Shown: positions 1 to 13,212 of the stretch, in pieces | Position numbering within the stretch: position 1 is the first letter of the stretch | Layout: each line of letters starts with the position of its first letter | NCBI RefSeq assembly: GCF_051014685.1 | Contig: NW_027479393.1 | Location: 1 to 64,000 of the forward strand | DNA: 64,000 bases | Reading direction: 5' to 3' | From: Ptiloglossa arizonensis | Lineage: Eukaryota > Arthropoda > Insecta > Hymenoptera > Colletidae | Position numbers and translations under genes: made by a program | Notes under the pieces: model-generated | The model's database searches: none | The model's input: only the letters and a program-made list of their open reading frames with translations | What the model was told of the DNA's origin: nothing

Positions 1-49
1 CGAGTTTCTACTTTCAGACGCAGCAGGAACTTCTGGGTTTGGTCAATCC

Positions 50-66
50 GTTCGCGAGATATGGGA
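50..66 (+). other. CENP-B-box-like motif in the conserved block of the monomer
   Basis: GTTCGCGAGATATGGGA matches NTTCGNNNNANNCGGGN at 8 of 9 fixed positions, failing only at the first C of CGGG (T here). It is in the most conserved stretch of the monomer, so it recurs about every 177 bp through the window. Some subtypes lose part of it (TTCGTGAG, TTCGCTAG, TTCGCGTG, CGAGATTTTGG). I saw no monomer that restores the full CGGG. The block also contains TCGCGA, a NruI site. Confidence 0.4.
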
Positions 67-720
67 GATTGAAGCTAAGAAATGGTTGAGAAGACAACAA
101 ATTTTTCGCACTCCTGCTGCTCCTAACGCTTAACCAGAATGGCCTAGGGAAAAAATACACATACCGTTGTAATCGGGCGAGTTTCTACTTTCAGATGCAA
201 CAGGAATTTTTGTGTTAGGTCAATCCGTTCGCGAGATATGGGAGTTTGAAGCTAAGAAATGATTGAGAAGACAACAAATTTTTCGCACTTCTGCTGCTCC
301 TAACGCTTAACCAGAATGGCCTAGGGAAAAAATACACATACCGTTGTAATCGGGCGAGTTTCTACTTTCAGACGCAACAGGAATTTTTGGGTTAGGTCAA
401 TCCGTTCGCGAGATATGGGACTTTCAAGCTAAGAAATGGTTGACAAGACAATAAATTTTTCGCAATTCTGCTGCTCCAATCGCTTAACCAGAATGGCCTA
501 AGGGAAAAATACACGTACCGTTGTAATCGGGCGAGTTTCTACTTTCAGACCCAACAGGAATTTTTGGGTTAGGTCAATCCGTTCGCGAGATATGGAGTTT
601 GAAGCCAAGAAATGGTTGAGAAGGCAAACAATTTTTCGCTATTCTGCTGCTCCAAACGCTTAACCAGAATGGCCTAGGGAAAAAATACACATACCGTTGT
701 AATCGGGCGAGTTTCTTCTT

Positions 721-1781
721 TCAGATGCAACTAGAATTTTTGGGTTAGGTCAATCCTTTCGCGAGATATGGGAGTTTGAAGCTAAGAAATGGTAAAGAAG
801 ACAACAAATTTTTCGCACTACTGCTGCTCCAAACGCTTAACCAGAATGGCCTAGGGAAAAAATAGACATACCGTTGTAATCGGGCGAGTTTCTACTTTCA
901 GACGCAACAGGAATTTTTGGGTTAGGTCAATCCGTTCGCGAGATATGGGATTTTGAAGCCAAGAAATGGTTATGAAGACAACAAATTTTCGCACTTCTGC
1001 TGCTCCAAACGCTTAATCAGAATGGCCTAGGGAAAAAATACACATACCGTTGTAATCGGGCGAGTTTCTACTATCAGACGCAACAGGAATTTTTGGGTTA
1101 GGTCAATCCGTTCGCGAGATATGGGACTTTCAAGCTAAGAAATGGTTGACAAGACAATAAATTTTTCGCAATTCTGCTGCTCCAATCGCTTAACCAGAAT
1201 GGCCTAAGGGAAAAATACACATACCGTTGTAATCGGGCGAGTTTCTTCTTTCAGATGCAACTAGAATTTTTGGGTTAGGTCAATCCTTTCGCGAGATATG
1301 GGAGTTTGAAGCTAAGAAATGGTAAAGAAGACAACAAATTTTTCGCACTACTGCTGCTCCAAACGCTTAACCAGAATGGCCTAGGGAAAAAATAGACATA
1401 CCGTTGTAATCGGGCGAGTTTCTACTTTCAGACGCAACAGGAATTTTTGGGTTAGGTCAATCCGTTCGCGAGATATGGGATTTTGAAGCCAAGAAATGGT
1501 TATGAAGACAACAAATTTTTCGCACTTCTGCTGCTCCAAACGCTTAATCAGAATGGCCTAGGGAAAAAATACACATACCGTTGTAATCGGGCGAGTTTCT
1601 ACTATCAGACGCAACAGGAATTTTTGGGATAGGTCAATCCGTTCGCGAGATATGGGACTTTCAAGCTAAGAAATGGTTGACAAGACAATAAATTTTTCGC
1701 AATTCTGCTGCTCCAATCGCTTAACCAGAATGGCCTAAGGGAAAAATACACGTACCGTTGTAATCGGGCGAGTTTCTACTT
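721..1781. repeat. Tandem duplication of a 3-monomer block (about 531 bp)
   Basis: The unusual CAACTAGAATTTTTGGG variant, together with AATCCTTTCGCG, occurs at 721 and again at 1,251. The monomers that follow (GGTAAAGAAGAC, then GGTTATGAAGAC, then ACTTTCAAGC with GACAATAAATTT) repeat in the same order. The spacing is 530 bp, which is three monomers minus a one-base loss in the T-tract near 975. The second copy carries a GGGATAGG variant near 1,626 where the first has GGGTTAGG. The same block appears once more from about 6,380 as part of a larger duplication. Confidence 0.85.
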
Positions 1782-4700
1782 TCATATGCAATAGGAATTT
1801 TTGGGTTAGGTCAATCCGTTCGCGAGATATGGCAGTTTGAAGCCAAGAAATGGTTGAGAAAGCAAAAAATTTTTCGCAATTCTGCTGCTCCAAACGCTTA
1901 ACCAGAATGGCCTAGGGAAAAAATACACATACCGTTGTAATCGGGCGAGTTTCTACTTTCAGATGCAATAGGAATTTTTGGGTTAGGTCAATCCGTTCGC
2001 GAGATATGGGAGATTGAAGCTAAGAAATGGTTAAGAAGACAACAAATATTTCGCACTTCTGCTGCTCCAAACGCTTAACCAGAATGGCCTAGGGAAAAAA
2101 TACACATACCGTTGTTATCGGGCGAGTTTCTACTTTCAGACGCAGCAGGAATTTTTGGGTTAGGTCAATCCGTTCGCGAGATATGGGAGTTTGAAGCCAA
2201 GAAATGGTTGAGAAGGCAAACAATTTTTCGCTATTCTGCTGCTCCAAACGCTTAACCAGAATGGCCTATGGAAAAAATACACATACCGTTGTAATCGGGC
2301 GAGTTTCTACTTTCAGACGCAGCAGGAATTTTTGGGTTAGGTCAATCCGTTCGCGAGATATGGGAGTTTGAAGCCAAGAAATGGTTGAGAAGGCAAACAA
2401 TTTTTCGCTATTCTGCTGCTCCAAACGCTTAACCAGAATGGCCTATGGAAAAAATACACATACTGTTGTAATCGGGCGTGTTTCTTGTTTCAGATGCAAC
2501 AAGAATTTTTGGGTTAAGTCAATCCGTTCGCGAGATATGGGTGTTTGAAGCTAAGAACTGGTAAAGAAGGCAAAAAATTTTTCGCAATTCTGCTGCTCCA
2601 AACGCTTAACCAGAATGGCCTAGGGAAGAAATACACATACCGTTGTAATCGGGCGAGTTTCTACTTTCAGACCCAACAGGAATTTTTGGGTTAGGTCAAT
2701 CCGTTCGCGAGATATGGGAGTTTGAAGCCAAGAAATGGTTGAGAAGGCAAACAATTTTTCGCTATTCTGCTGCTCCAAACGCTTAACCAGAATGGCCTAG
2801 GGAAAAAATACACATACCGTTGTAATCGGGCGAGTTTCTTCTTTCAGATGCAACAAGAATTTTTGGGTTAGGTCGATCCGTTCGCGAGATATGGGAGTTT
2901 GAAGCTAAGAAATGGTAAAGAAGACAACAAATTTTTCGCACTACTGCTGCTCCAAACGCTTAACCAGAATGGCCTAATGAAAAAATACACATACCGTTGT
3001 AATCGGGCGAGTTTCTACTTTCAGACGCAACAGGAATTTTTGGGTTAGGTCAATCCGTTCGCGAGATATGGGACTTTCAAGGTAAGAAATGGTTGACAAG
3101 ACAATAAATTTTTCGCACTTCTGCTGCTCCAATCTCTTAATCAGAATGGCCTAAGGGAAAAATACACGTACCGTTGTAATCGGGCGAGTTTCTACTTTCA
3201 GATGCAATAGGAATTTTTGGGTTAGGTCAATCCGTTCGCGAGATATGGGAGTTTGAAGCTAAGAAATGATTGACAAGACAACAAATTTTTCGCACTTCTG
3301 CTGCTCCTAACGCTTAACCAGAATGGCCTAGGGAAAAAATACGCATATCGTTGAAATCGGGCGAGTTTCTACTTTCAGACGCAGCAGCAACTTCTGGGTT
3401 TGGTCAATCCGTTCGCGAGATATGGGAGTTTGAAGCTAAGAAATGGTTGAGAAGACAACAAATTTTTCGCATTTCTGCTGCTCCTAACGCTTAACCAGAA
3501 TGGCCTAGGGAAAAAATACACATACCGTTGTAATCGGGCGAGTTTCTACTTTCAGAAGCAACAGGAATTTTTGGGTTAGGTCAATCCGTTCGCGAGATAT
3601 GGGAGTTTGAAGCTAAGAAATGATTGAGAAGACAACAAATTTTTCGCACTTCTGCTGCTCCAATCGCTTAACCAGAATGCCCTAAGGGAAAAATACACGT
3701 ACCGTTGTAATCGGGCGAGTTTCTACTTTCAGATGCAATAGGAATTTTTGGGTTAGGTCAATCCGTTCGCGAGATATGGCAGTTTGAAGCCAAGAAATGG
3801 TTGAGAAAGCAAAAAACTTTTCGCAATTCTGCTGCTCCAAACGCTTAACCAGAATGGCATAGGGAAAAAATACACATACCGTTGTAATCGGGAGAGTTTC
3901 TACTTTCAGATGCAATAGGAATTTTTGGGTTGGGTCAATCCGTTCGCGAGATATGGGACTTTCAAGGTAAGAAATGGTTGAAAAGACAATAAATTTTTCG
4001 CACTTCTGCTGCTCCAATCGCTTAACCAGAATGGCCTAAGGGAAAAATACACGTACCGTTGTAATCGGGAGAGTTTCTACTTTCAGATGCAATAGGAATT
4101 TTTGGGTTAGGTCAATCCGTTCGTGAGATATGGGAGTTTGAAGCTAAGAAATGGTTATGAAGACAACAAATTTTTCGCACTTCTGCTGCTCCAAACGCTT
4201 AATCAGAATGGCCTAGGGAAAAAATACACATACCGTTGTAATCGGCCGAGTTTCTACTTTCAGACGCAACAGGAATTTTTGGGTTAGGTCAATCCATTCG
4301 CGAGATGTGGGAGTTTGAAGCTAAGAAATGATTGAGAAGACAACAAATTTTTCGCACTTCTGCTGCTCCTAACGCTTAACCAGAATGGCCTAGGGAAAAA
4401 ATACACATACCGTTGTAATCGGGCGAGTTTCTACTTTCAGATGCAACAGGAATTTTTGGGTTAGGTCAATCCGTTCGCGAGATATGGGAGTTTGAATCTA
4501 AGAAATGATTGAGAAGACAACAAATTTTTCGCACTTCTGCTGCTCCTAACGCTTAACCAGAATGGCCTAGGGAAAAAATACACATATCGTTGTAATCGGG
4601 CGAGTTTCTACTTTCAGACGCAGCAGGAACTTCTGGGTTTGGTCAATCCGTTCGCGAGATATGGGAGTTTGAAGCTAAGAAATGATTGAGAAGACAACAA

Positions 4701-5855
4701 ATTTTTCGCACTTCTGCTGCTCCAAACGCTTAACCAGAATGGCCTAGGGAAAAAATACGCATATCGTTGTAATCGGGCGAGTTTCTACTTTCAGACGCAG
4801 CAGGAACTTCTGGGTTTGGTCAATCCGTTCGCGAGATATGGGAGATTGAAGCTAAGAAATGGTTGAGAAGACAACAAATTTTTCGCACTCCTGCTGCTCC
4901 TAACGCTTAACCAGAATGGCCTAGGGAAAAAATACACATACCGTTGTAATCGGGCGAGTTTCTACTTTCAGATGCAACAGGAATTTTTGTGTTAGGTCAA
5001 TCCGTTCGCGAGATATGGGAGTTTGAAGCTAAGAAATGATTGAGAAGAGAACAAATTTTTCGCACTTCTGCTGCTCCTAACGCTTAACCAGAATGGCCTA
5101 GGGAAAAAATACACATATCGTTGTAATCGGGCGAGTTTCTAATTTCAGACGCAGCAGGAACTTCTGGGTTTGGTCAATCCGTTTGCGAGATATGGGAGTT
5201 TGAAGCTAAGAAATGGTTATGAAGACAACAACTTTTTCGCACTTCTGCTGCTCCTAACGCTTAACCAGAATGGCCTAGGGAAAAAATACACATACCGTTG
5301 TAATCGGGCGAGTTTCTACTTTCAGATGCTACAGGAATTTTTGTGTTAGGTCAATCCGTTCGCGAGATATGGGAGTTTGAAGCTAAGAAATGATTGAGAA
5401 GACAACAAATTTTTCGCACTTCTGCAGCTCCTAACGCTTAACCAGAATGGCCTAGGGAAAAAATACACATATCGTTGTAATCGGGCGAGTTTCTACTTTC
5501 AGACGCAGCAGGAACTTCTGGGTTTGGTCAATCCGTTCGCGAGATATGGGAGTTTGAAGCTAAGAAATGGTTACGAAGACAACAACTTTTTCGCACTTCT
5601 GCTGCTCCTAACGCTTAATCAGAATGGCCTAGGGAAAAAATACACATACCGTTGTAATCGGGCGAGTTTCTACTTTCAGAGGCAACAGGAATTTTTGGGT
5701 TAGGTCAATCCGTTCGCGAGATATGGGAGTTTGAAGCCAAGAAATGGTTGAGAAAGCAAAAAACTTTTCGCAATTCTGCTGCTCCAAACGCTTAACCAGA
5801 ATGGCATAGGGAAAAAATACACATACCGTTGTAATCGGGCGAGTTTCTACTTTCA
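1190..5855. repeat. Long segmental duplication, copy 1 (about 4.7 kb)
   Basis: This block is repeated at about 6,323-11,341. Private variants line up at a constant shift of 5,133 bp (29 monomers): TTCATATGCA at 1,781 and 6,914, GTTGTTATCG at 2,111 and 7,244, TACTGTTGTA at 2,461 and 7,594, and GCAGCAGCAA at 3,381 and 8,514. After about 3,540 the shift becomes 5,486 bp (for example GATGCTACAGG at 5,325 and 10,811), because copy 2 has two additional monomers. Similarity ends near 5,855. Only scattered substitutions separate the copies. Confidence 0.85.
4585..4601 (+). other. CENP-B-box-like motif, example of the ATCG subtype
   Basis: The mammalian CENP-B box core is NTTCGNNNNANNCGGGN. The sequence here, TATCGTTGTAATCGGGC, matches 8 of the 9 fixed core positions (the first T is A) and 13 of 17 positions of the human form YTTCGTTGGAARCGGGA. 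The same site is in every monomer whose junction reads ATATCGTTGTAATCGGG, common in domains A, C and D. In the more frequent ACCGTTGTAATCGGG monomers only 7 of 9 match. The match is seen directly; binding by any CENP-B-like protein is not shown, and a chance match is quite possible. Confidence 0.4.
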
Positions 5856-6322
5856 GACGCAACAGGAATTTTTGGGTTAGGTCAATCCGTTCGCGAGATA
5901 TGGGATTTTGAAGCCAAGAAATGGTTATGAAGACAACAAATTTTTCGCACTTCTGCTGCTCCAAACGCTTAATCAGAATGGCCTAGGGGAAAAATACACA
6001 TACCGTTGTAATCGGGCGAGTTTCTACTATCAGACGCAGCAGGAACTTCTGGGTTTGGTCAATCCGTTCGCGAGATATGGGAGATTGAAGCTAAGAAATG
6101 GTTGAGAAGACAACAAATTTTTCGCACTCCTGCTGCTCCTAACGCTTAACCAGAATGGCCTAGGGAAAAAATACACATACCGTTGTAATCGGGCGAGTTT
6201 CTACTTTCAGACGCAACAGGAATTTTTGGGTTAGGTCAATCCGTTCGCAAGATATGGGATTTTGAAGCCAAGAAATGGTTATGAAGACAACAAATTTTTC
6301 GCACTTCTGCTGCTCCAAACGC
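5856..6322. repeat. Satellite monomers between the two long duplication copies
   Basis: This is about 2.6 monomers of ordinary domain A satellite linking the two copies of the long duplication. It contains one GCAGCAGGAACTTCTGGG subtype monomer with an AGATTGAAGC variant, and one with CGCAAGATATGGG near 6,246. No other sequence is present. Confidence 0.7.
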
Positions 6323-9300
6323 TTAATCAGAATGGCCTAAGGGAAAAATACACATACCGTTGTAATCGGGCGAGTTTCTTCTTTCAGATGCAACTAGAAT
6401 TTTTGGGTTAGGTCAATCCTTTCGCGAGATATGGGAGTTTGAAGCTAAGAAATGGTAAAGAAGACAACAAATTTTTCGCACTACTGCTGCTCCAAACGCT
6501 TAACCAGAATGGCCTAGGGAAAAAATAGACATACCGTTGTAATCGGGCGAGTTTCTACTTTCAGACGCAACAGGAATTTTTGGGTTAGGTCAATCCGTTC
6601 GCGAGATATGGGATTTTGAAGCCAAGAAATGGTTATGAAGACAACAAATTTTTCGCACTTCTGCTGCTCCAAACGCTTAATCAGAATGGCCTAGGGAAAA
6701 AATACACATACCGTTGTAATCGGGCGAGTTTCTACTATCAGACGCAACAGGAATTTTTGGGTTAGGTCAATCCGTTCGCGAGATATGGGACTTTCAAGCT
6801 AAGAAATGGTTGACAAGACAATAAATTTTTCGCAATTCTGCTGCTCCAATCGCTTAACCAGAATGGCCTAAGGGAAAAATACACGTACCGTTGTAATCGG
6901 GCGAGTTTCTACTTTCATATGCAATAGGAATTTTTGGGTTCGGTCAATCCGTTCGCGAGATATGGCAGTTTGCAGCCAAGAAATGGTTGAGAAAGCAAAA
7001 AATTTTTCGCAATTCTGCTGCTCCAAACGCTTAACCAGAATGGCCTAGGGAAAAAATACACATACCGTTGTAATCGGGCGAGTTTCTACTTTCAGATGCA
7101 ATAGGAATTTTTGGGTTAGGTCAATCCGTTCGCGAGATATGGGAGATTGAAGCTAAGAAATGGTTAAGAAGACAACAAATATTTCGCACTTCTGCTGCTC
7201 CAAACGCTTAACCAGAATGGCCTAGGGAAAAAATACACATACCGTTGTTATCGGGCGAGTTTCTACTTTCAGACGCAGCAGGAATTTTTGGGTTAGGTCA
7301 ATCCGTTCGCGAGATATGGGAGTTTGAAGCCAAGAAATGGTTGAGAAGGCAAACAATTTTTCGCTATTCTGCTGCTCCAAACGCTTAACCAGAATGGCCT
7401 ATGGAAAAAATACACATACCGTTGTAATCGGGCGAGTTTCTACTTTCAGACGCAGCAGGAATTTTTGGGTTAGGTCAATCCGTTCGCGAGATATGGGAGT
7501 TTGAAGCCAAGAAATGGTTGAGAAGGCAAACAATTTTTCGCTATTCTGCTGCTCCAAACGCTTAACCAGAATGGCCTATGGAAAAAATACACATACTGTT
7601 GTAATCGGGCGTGTTTCTTGTTTCAGATGCAACAAGAATTTTTGGGTTAAGTCAATCCGTTCGCGAGATATGGGTGTTTGAAGCTAAGAACTGGTAAAGA
7701 AGGCAAAAAATTTTTCGCAATTCTGCTGCTCCAAACGCTTAACCAGAATGGCCTAGGGAAGAAATACACATACCGTTGTAATCGGGCGAGTTTCTACTTT
7801 CAGACCCAACAGGAATTTTTGGGTTAGGTCAATCCGTTCGCGAGATATGGGAGTTTGAAGCCAAGAAATGGTTGAGAAGGCAAACAATTTTTCGCTATTC
7901 TGCTGCTCCAAACGCTTAACCAGAATGGCCTAGGGAAAAAATACACATACCGTTGTAATCGGGCGAGTTTCTTCTTTCAGATGCAACAAGAATTTTTGGG
8001 TTAGGTCGATCCGTTCGGGAGATATGGGAGTTTGAAGCTAAGAAATGGTAAAGAAGACAACAAATTTTTCGCACTACTGCTGCTCCAAACGCTTAACCAG
8101 AATGGCCTAATGAAAAAATACACATACCGTTGTAATCGGGCGAGTTTCTACTTTCAGACGCAACAGGAATTTTTGGGTTAGGTCAATCCGTTCGCGAGAT
8201 ATGGGACTTTCAAGGTAAGAAATGGTTGACAAGACAATAAATTTTTCGCACTTCTGCTGCTCCAATCTCTTAATCAGAATGGCCTAAGGGAAAAATACAC
8301 GTACCGTTGTAATCGGGCGAGTTTCTACTTTCAGATGCAATAGGAATTTTTGGGTTAGGTCAATCCGTTCGCGAGATATGGGAGTTTGAAGCTAAGAAAT
8401 GATTGACAAGACAACAAATTTTTCGCACTTCTGCTGCTCCTAACGCTTAACCAGAATGGCCTAGGGAAAAAATACGCATATCGTTGAAATCGGGCGAGTT
8501 TCTACTTTCAGACGCAGCAGCAACTTCTGGGTTTGGTCAATCCGTTCGCGAGATATGGGAGTTTGAAGCTAAGAAATGGTTGAGAAGACAACAATTTTTT
8601 CGCACTTCTGCTGCTCCTAACGCTTAACCAGAATGGCCTAGGGAAAAAATACACAACCGTTGTAATCGGGCGAGTTTCTACTTTCAGATGCAACAGGAAT
8701 TTTTGGGTTAGGTCAATCCGTTCGCGAGATATGGGAGTTTGAAGCTAAGAAATGATTGACAAGACAACAAATTTTTCGCACTTCTGCTGCTACTAACGCT
8801 TAACCAGAATGGCCTAGGGAAAAAATACACATATCGTTGTAATCGGGCGAGTTTCTACTTTCAGACGCAGCAGGAACTTCTGGGTTTGGTCAATCCGTTC
8901 GCGAGATATGGGAGTTTGAAGCTAAGAAATGGTTATGAAGACAACAACTTTTTTGCACCTCTGCTGCTCCTAACGCTTAAACAGAATGGCCTAGGAAAAA
9001 AATACACATACCGTTGTAATCGGGCGAGTTTCTACTTTCAGAGGCAACAGGAATTTTTGGGTTAGGTCAATCCGTTCGCGAGATATGGGAGTTTGAAGCT
9101 AAGAAATGATTGAGAAGACAACAAATTTTTCGCACTTCTGCTGCTCCAATCGCTTAACCAGAATGCCCTAAGGGAAAAATACACGTACCGTTGTAATCGG
9201 GCGAGTTTCTACTTTCAGATGCAATAGGAATTTTTGGGTTAGGTCAATCCGTTCGCGAGATATGGCAGTTTGAAGCCAAGAAATGGTTGAGAAAGCAAAA

Positions 9301-11341
9301 AACTTTTCGCAATTCTGCTGCTCCAAACGCTTAACCAGAATGGCATAGGGAAAAAATACACATACCGTTGTAATCGGGCGAGTTTCTACTTTCAGATGCA
9401 ATAGGAATTTTTGGGTTGGGTCAATCCGTTCGCGAGATATGGGACTTTCAAGGTAAGAAATGGTTGAAAAGACAATAAATTTTTCGCACTTCTGCTGCTC
9501 CAATCGCTTAACCAGAATGGCCTAAGGGAGAAATACACGTACCGTTGTAATCGGGAGAGTTTCTACTTTCAGATGCAATAGGAATTTTTGGGTTAGGTCA
9601 ATCCGTTCGTGAGATATGGGAGTTTGAAGCTAAGAAATGGTTATGAAGACAACAAATTTTTCGCACTTCTGCTGCTCCAAACGCTTAATCAGAATGGCCT
9701 AGGGAAAAAATACACATACCGTTGTAATCGGCCGAGTTTCTACTTTCAGACGCAACAGGAATTTTTGGGTTAGGTCAATCCATTCGCGAGATGTGGGAGT
9801 TTGAAGCTAAGAAATGATTGAGAAGACAACAAATTTTTCGCACTTCTGCTGCTCCTAACGCTTAACCAGAATGGCCTAGGGAAAAAATACACATACCGTT
9901 GTAATCGGGCGAGTTTCTACTTTCAGATGCAACAGGAATTTTTGGGTTAGGTCAATCCGTTCGCGAGATATGGGAGTTTGAATCTAAGAAATGATTGAGA
10001 AGACAACAAATTTTTCGCACTTCTGCTGCTCCTAACGCTTAACCAGAATGGCCTAGGGAAAAAATACACATATCGTTGTAATCGGGCGAGTTTCTACTTT
10101 CAGACGCAGCAGGAACTTCTGGGTTTGGTCAATCCGTTCGCGAGATATGGGAGTTTGAAGCTAAGAAATGATTGAGAAGACAACAAATTTTTCGCACTTC
10201 TGCTGCTCCAAACGCTTAACCAGAATGGCCTAGGGAAAAAATACGCATATCGTTGTAATCGGGCGAGTTTCTACTTTCAGACGCAGCAGGAACTTCTGGG
10301 TTTGGTCAATCCGTTCGCGAGATATGGGAGATTGAAGCTAAGAAATGGTTGAGAAGACAACAAATTTTTCGCACTCCTGCTGCTCCTAACGCTTAACCAG
10401 AATGGCCTAGGGAAAAAATACACATACCGTTGTAATCGGGCGAGTTTCTACTTTCAGATGCAACAGGAATTTTTGTGTTAGGTCAATCCGTTCGCGAGAT
10501 ATGGGAGTTTGAAGCTAAGAAATGATTGAGAAGACAACAAATTTTTCGCACTTCTGCTGCTCCTAACGCTTAACCAGAATGGCCTAGGGAAAAAATACAC
10601 ATATCGTTGTAATCGGGCGAGTTTCTAATTTCAGACGCAGCAGGAACTTCTGGGTTTGGTCAATCCGTTTGCGAGATATGGGAGTTTGAAGCTAAGAAAT
10701 GGTTATGAAGACAACAACTTTTTCGCACTTCTGCTGCTCCTAACGCTTAACCAGAATGGCCTAGGGAAAAAATACACATACCGTTGTAATCGGGCGAGTT
10801 TCTACTTTCAGATGCTACAGGAATTTTTGTGTTAGGTCAATCCGTTCGCGAGATATGGGAGTTTGAAGCTAAGAAATGATTGAGAAGACAACAAATTTTT
10901 CGCACTTCTGCAGCTCCTAACGCTTAACCAGAATGGCCTAGGGAAAAAATACACATATCGTTGTAATCGGGCGAGTTTCTACTTTCAGACGCAGCAGGAA
11001 CTTCTGGGTTTGGTCAATCCGTTCGCGAGATATGGGAGTTTGAAGCTAAGAAATGGTTATGAAGACAACAACTTTTTCGCACTTCTGCTGCTCCTAACGC
11101 TTAATCAGAATGGCCTAGGGAAAAAATACACATACCGTTGTAATCGGGCGAGTTTCTACTTTCAGAGGCAACAGGAATTTTTGGGTTAGGTCAATCCGTT
11201 CGCGAGATATGGGAGTTTGAAGCCAAGAAATGGTTGAGAAAGCAAAAAACTTTTCGCAATTCTGCTGCTCCAAACGCTTAACCAGAATGGCATAGGGAAA
11301 AAATACACATACCGTTGTAATCGGGCGAGTTTCTACTTTCA
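6323..11341. repeat. Long segmental duplication, copy 2 (about 5.0 kb)
   Basis: This is the partner of the block at 1,190-5,855. It differs by two extra monomers at roughly 8,660-9,015 and a handful of point changes, such as TTCGGGAGATATGG at 8,014 for TTCGCGAGATATGG, and TGCAGCCAAG near 6,970 for TGAAGCCAAG. A one-base loss near 8,655 changes ACACATACCG to ACACAACCG. The last 1.5 kb overlaps the first copy of the 3,363-bp repeat, so the two duplications are layered and their relative order could be reconstructed. Confidence 0.83.
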
Positions 11342-13212
11342 GATGAAATAGGAATTTTTGGGTTGGGTCAATCCGTTCGCGAGATATGGGAGTTTGAAGC
11401 TAAGAAATGGTTAAGAAGACAACAAATTTTTCGCAATTCTGCTGCTCCAAACGCTTAACCCGAATGGCCTAGGGAAAAAATACACGCACCGCTGTAATCG
11501 GGCGAGTTTCTACTTTCAGATGCAATAGGAATTTTTGGGTAAGGTCAATCCGTTCGCGAGATATGGGACTTTCAAGGTAAGAAATGGTTGAAAAGACAAT
11601 AAATTTTTCGCACTTCTGCTGCTCCAATCGCTTAACCAGAATGGCCTAAGGGAAAAATACACGTACCGTTGTAATCGGGAGAGTTTCTACTTTCAGATGC
11701 AATAGTAATTTTTGGGTTAGGTCAATCCGTTCGTGAGATATGGGAGTTTGAAGCTAAGAAATGGTTATGAAGACAACAAATTTTTCGCACTTCTGCTGCT
11801 CCAAACGCTTAATCAGAATGGCCTAGGGAAAAAATACACATACCGTTGTAATCGGCCGAGTTTCTACTTTCAGACGCAACAGGAATTTTTGGGTTAGGTC
11901 AATCCATTCGCGAGATGTGGGAGTTTGAAGCTAAGAAATGATTGAGAAGACAACAAATTTTTCGCACTTCTGCTGCTCCTAACGCTTAACCAGAATGGCC
12001 TAGGGAAAAAATACACATACCGTTGTAATCGGGCGAGTTTCTACTTTCAGATGCAACAGGAATTTTTGGGTTAGGTCAATCCGTTCGCGAGATATGGGAG
12101 TTTGAATCTAAGAAATGATTGAGAAGACAACAAATTTTTCGCACTTCTGCTGCTCCTAACGCTTAACCAGAATGGCCTAGGGAAAAAATACACATATCGT
12201 TGTAATCGGGCGAGTTTCTACTTTCAGACGCAGCAGGAACTTCTGGGTTTGGTCAATCCGTTCGCGAGATATGGGAGTTTGAAGCTAAGAAATGATTGAG
12301 AAGACAACAAATTTTTCGCACTTCTGCTGCTCCAAACGCTTAACCAGAATGGCCTAGGGAAAAAATACGCATATCGTTGTAATCGGGCGAGTTTCTACTT
12401 TCAGACGCAGCAGGAACTTCTGGGTTTGGTCAATCCGTTCGCGAGATATGGGAGTTTGAAGCTAAGAAATGGTTGAGAAGACAACAAATTTTTCGCACTC
12501 CTCCTGCTCCTAACGCTTAACCAGAATGGCCTAGGGAAAAAATACACATACCGTTGTAATCGGGCGAGTTTCTACTTTCAGATGCAACAGGAATTTTTGT
12601 GTTAGGTCAATCCGTTCGCGAGATATGGGAGTTTGAAGCTAAGAAATGATTGAGAAGACAACAAATTTTTCGCACTTCTGCTGCTCCTAACGCTTAACCA
12701 GAATGGCCTAGGGAAAAAATACACATATCGTTGTAATCGGGCGAGTTTCTACTTTCAGATGCTACAGGAATTTTTGTGTTAGGTCAATCCGTTCGCGAGA
12801 TATGGGAGTTTGAAGCTAAGAAATGATTGAGAAGACAACAAATTTTTCGCACTTCTGCAGCTCCTAACGCTTAACCAGAATGGCCTAGGGAAAAAATACA
12901 CATATCGTTGTAATCGGGCGAGTTTCTACTTTCAGACGCAGCAGGAACTTCTGGGTTTGGTCAATCCGTTCGCGAGATATGGGAGTTTGAAGCTAAGAAA
13001 TGGTTATGAAGACAACAACTTTTTCGCACTTCTGCTGCTCCTAACGCTTAACCAGAATGGCCTAGGGAAAAAATACACATACCGTTGTAATCGGGCGAGT
13101 TTCTACTTTCAGATGCTACAGGAATTTTTGTGTTAGGTCAATCCGTTCGCGAGATATGGGAGTTTGAAGCTAAGAAATGATTGAGAAGACAACAAATTTT
13201 TCGCACTTCTGC
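9850..13212. repeat. 3,363-bp 19-mer HOR, copy 1
   Basis: This is a block of 19 monomers repeated directly next to itself. Markers sit exactly 3,363 bp apart: TTCAGAGGCAACAGG near 11,162 and 14,525, ACACGCACCGCTG at 11,483 and 14,846, and the CTCCTCCTGC variant near 12,501 and 15,864. Boundaries are placed where similarity with the neighbouring copy stops, so they are accurate to tens of bases. Private changes here include GATGAAATAGG near 11,342 and AATAGTAATT near 11,701. Confidence 0.88.

Noticed and set aside
3682..4017. 111-residue minus-strand reading frame, repeated at 9,168-9,503 and in related forms at 5,629, 40,142 and 47,929
   Set aside because: It is plain satellite read across two monomers. 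The frame opens at TTG, not ATG (reverse complement of CTGCTGCTCCAA), stays open because the monomer is a multiple of three, and has no promoter, splice context or recognisable domain.
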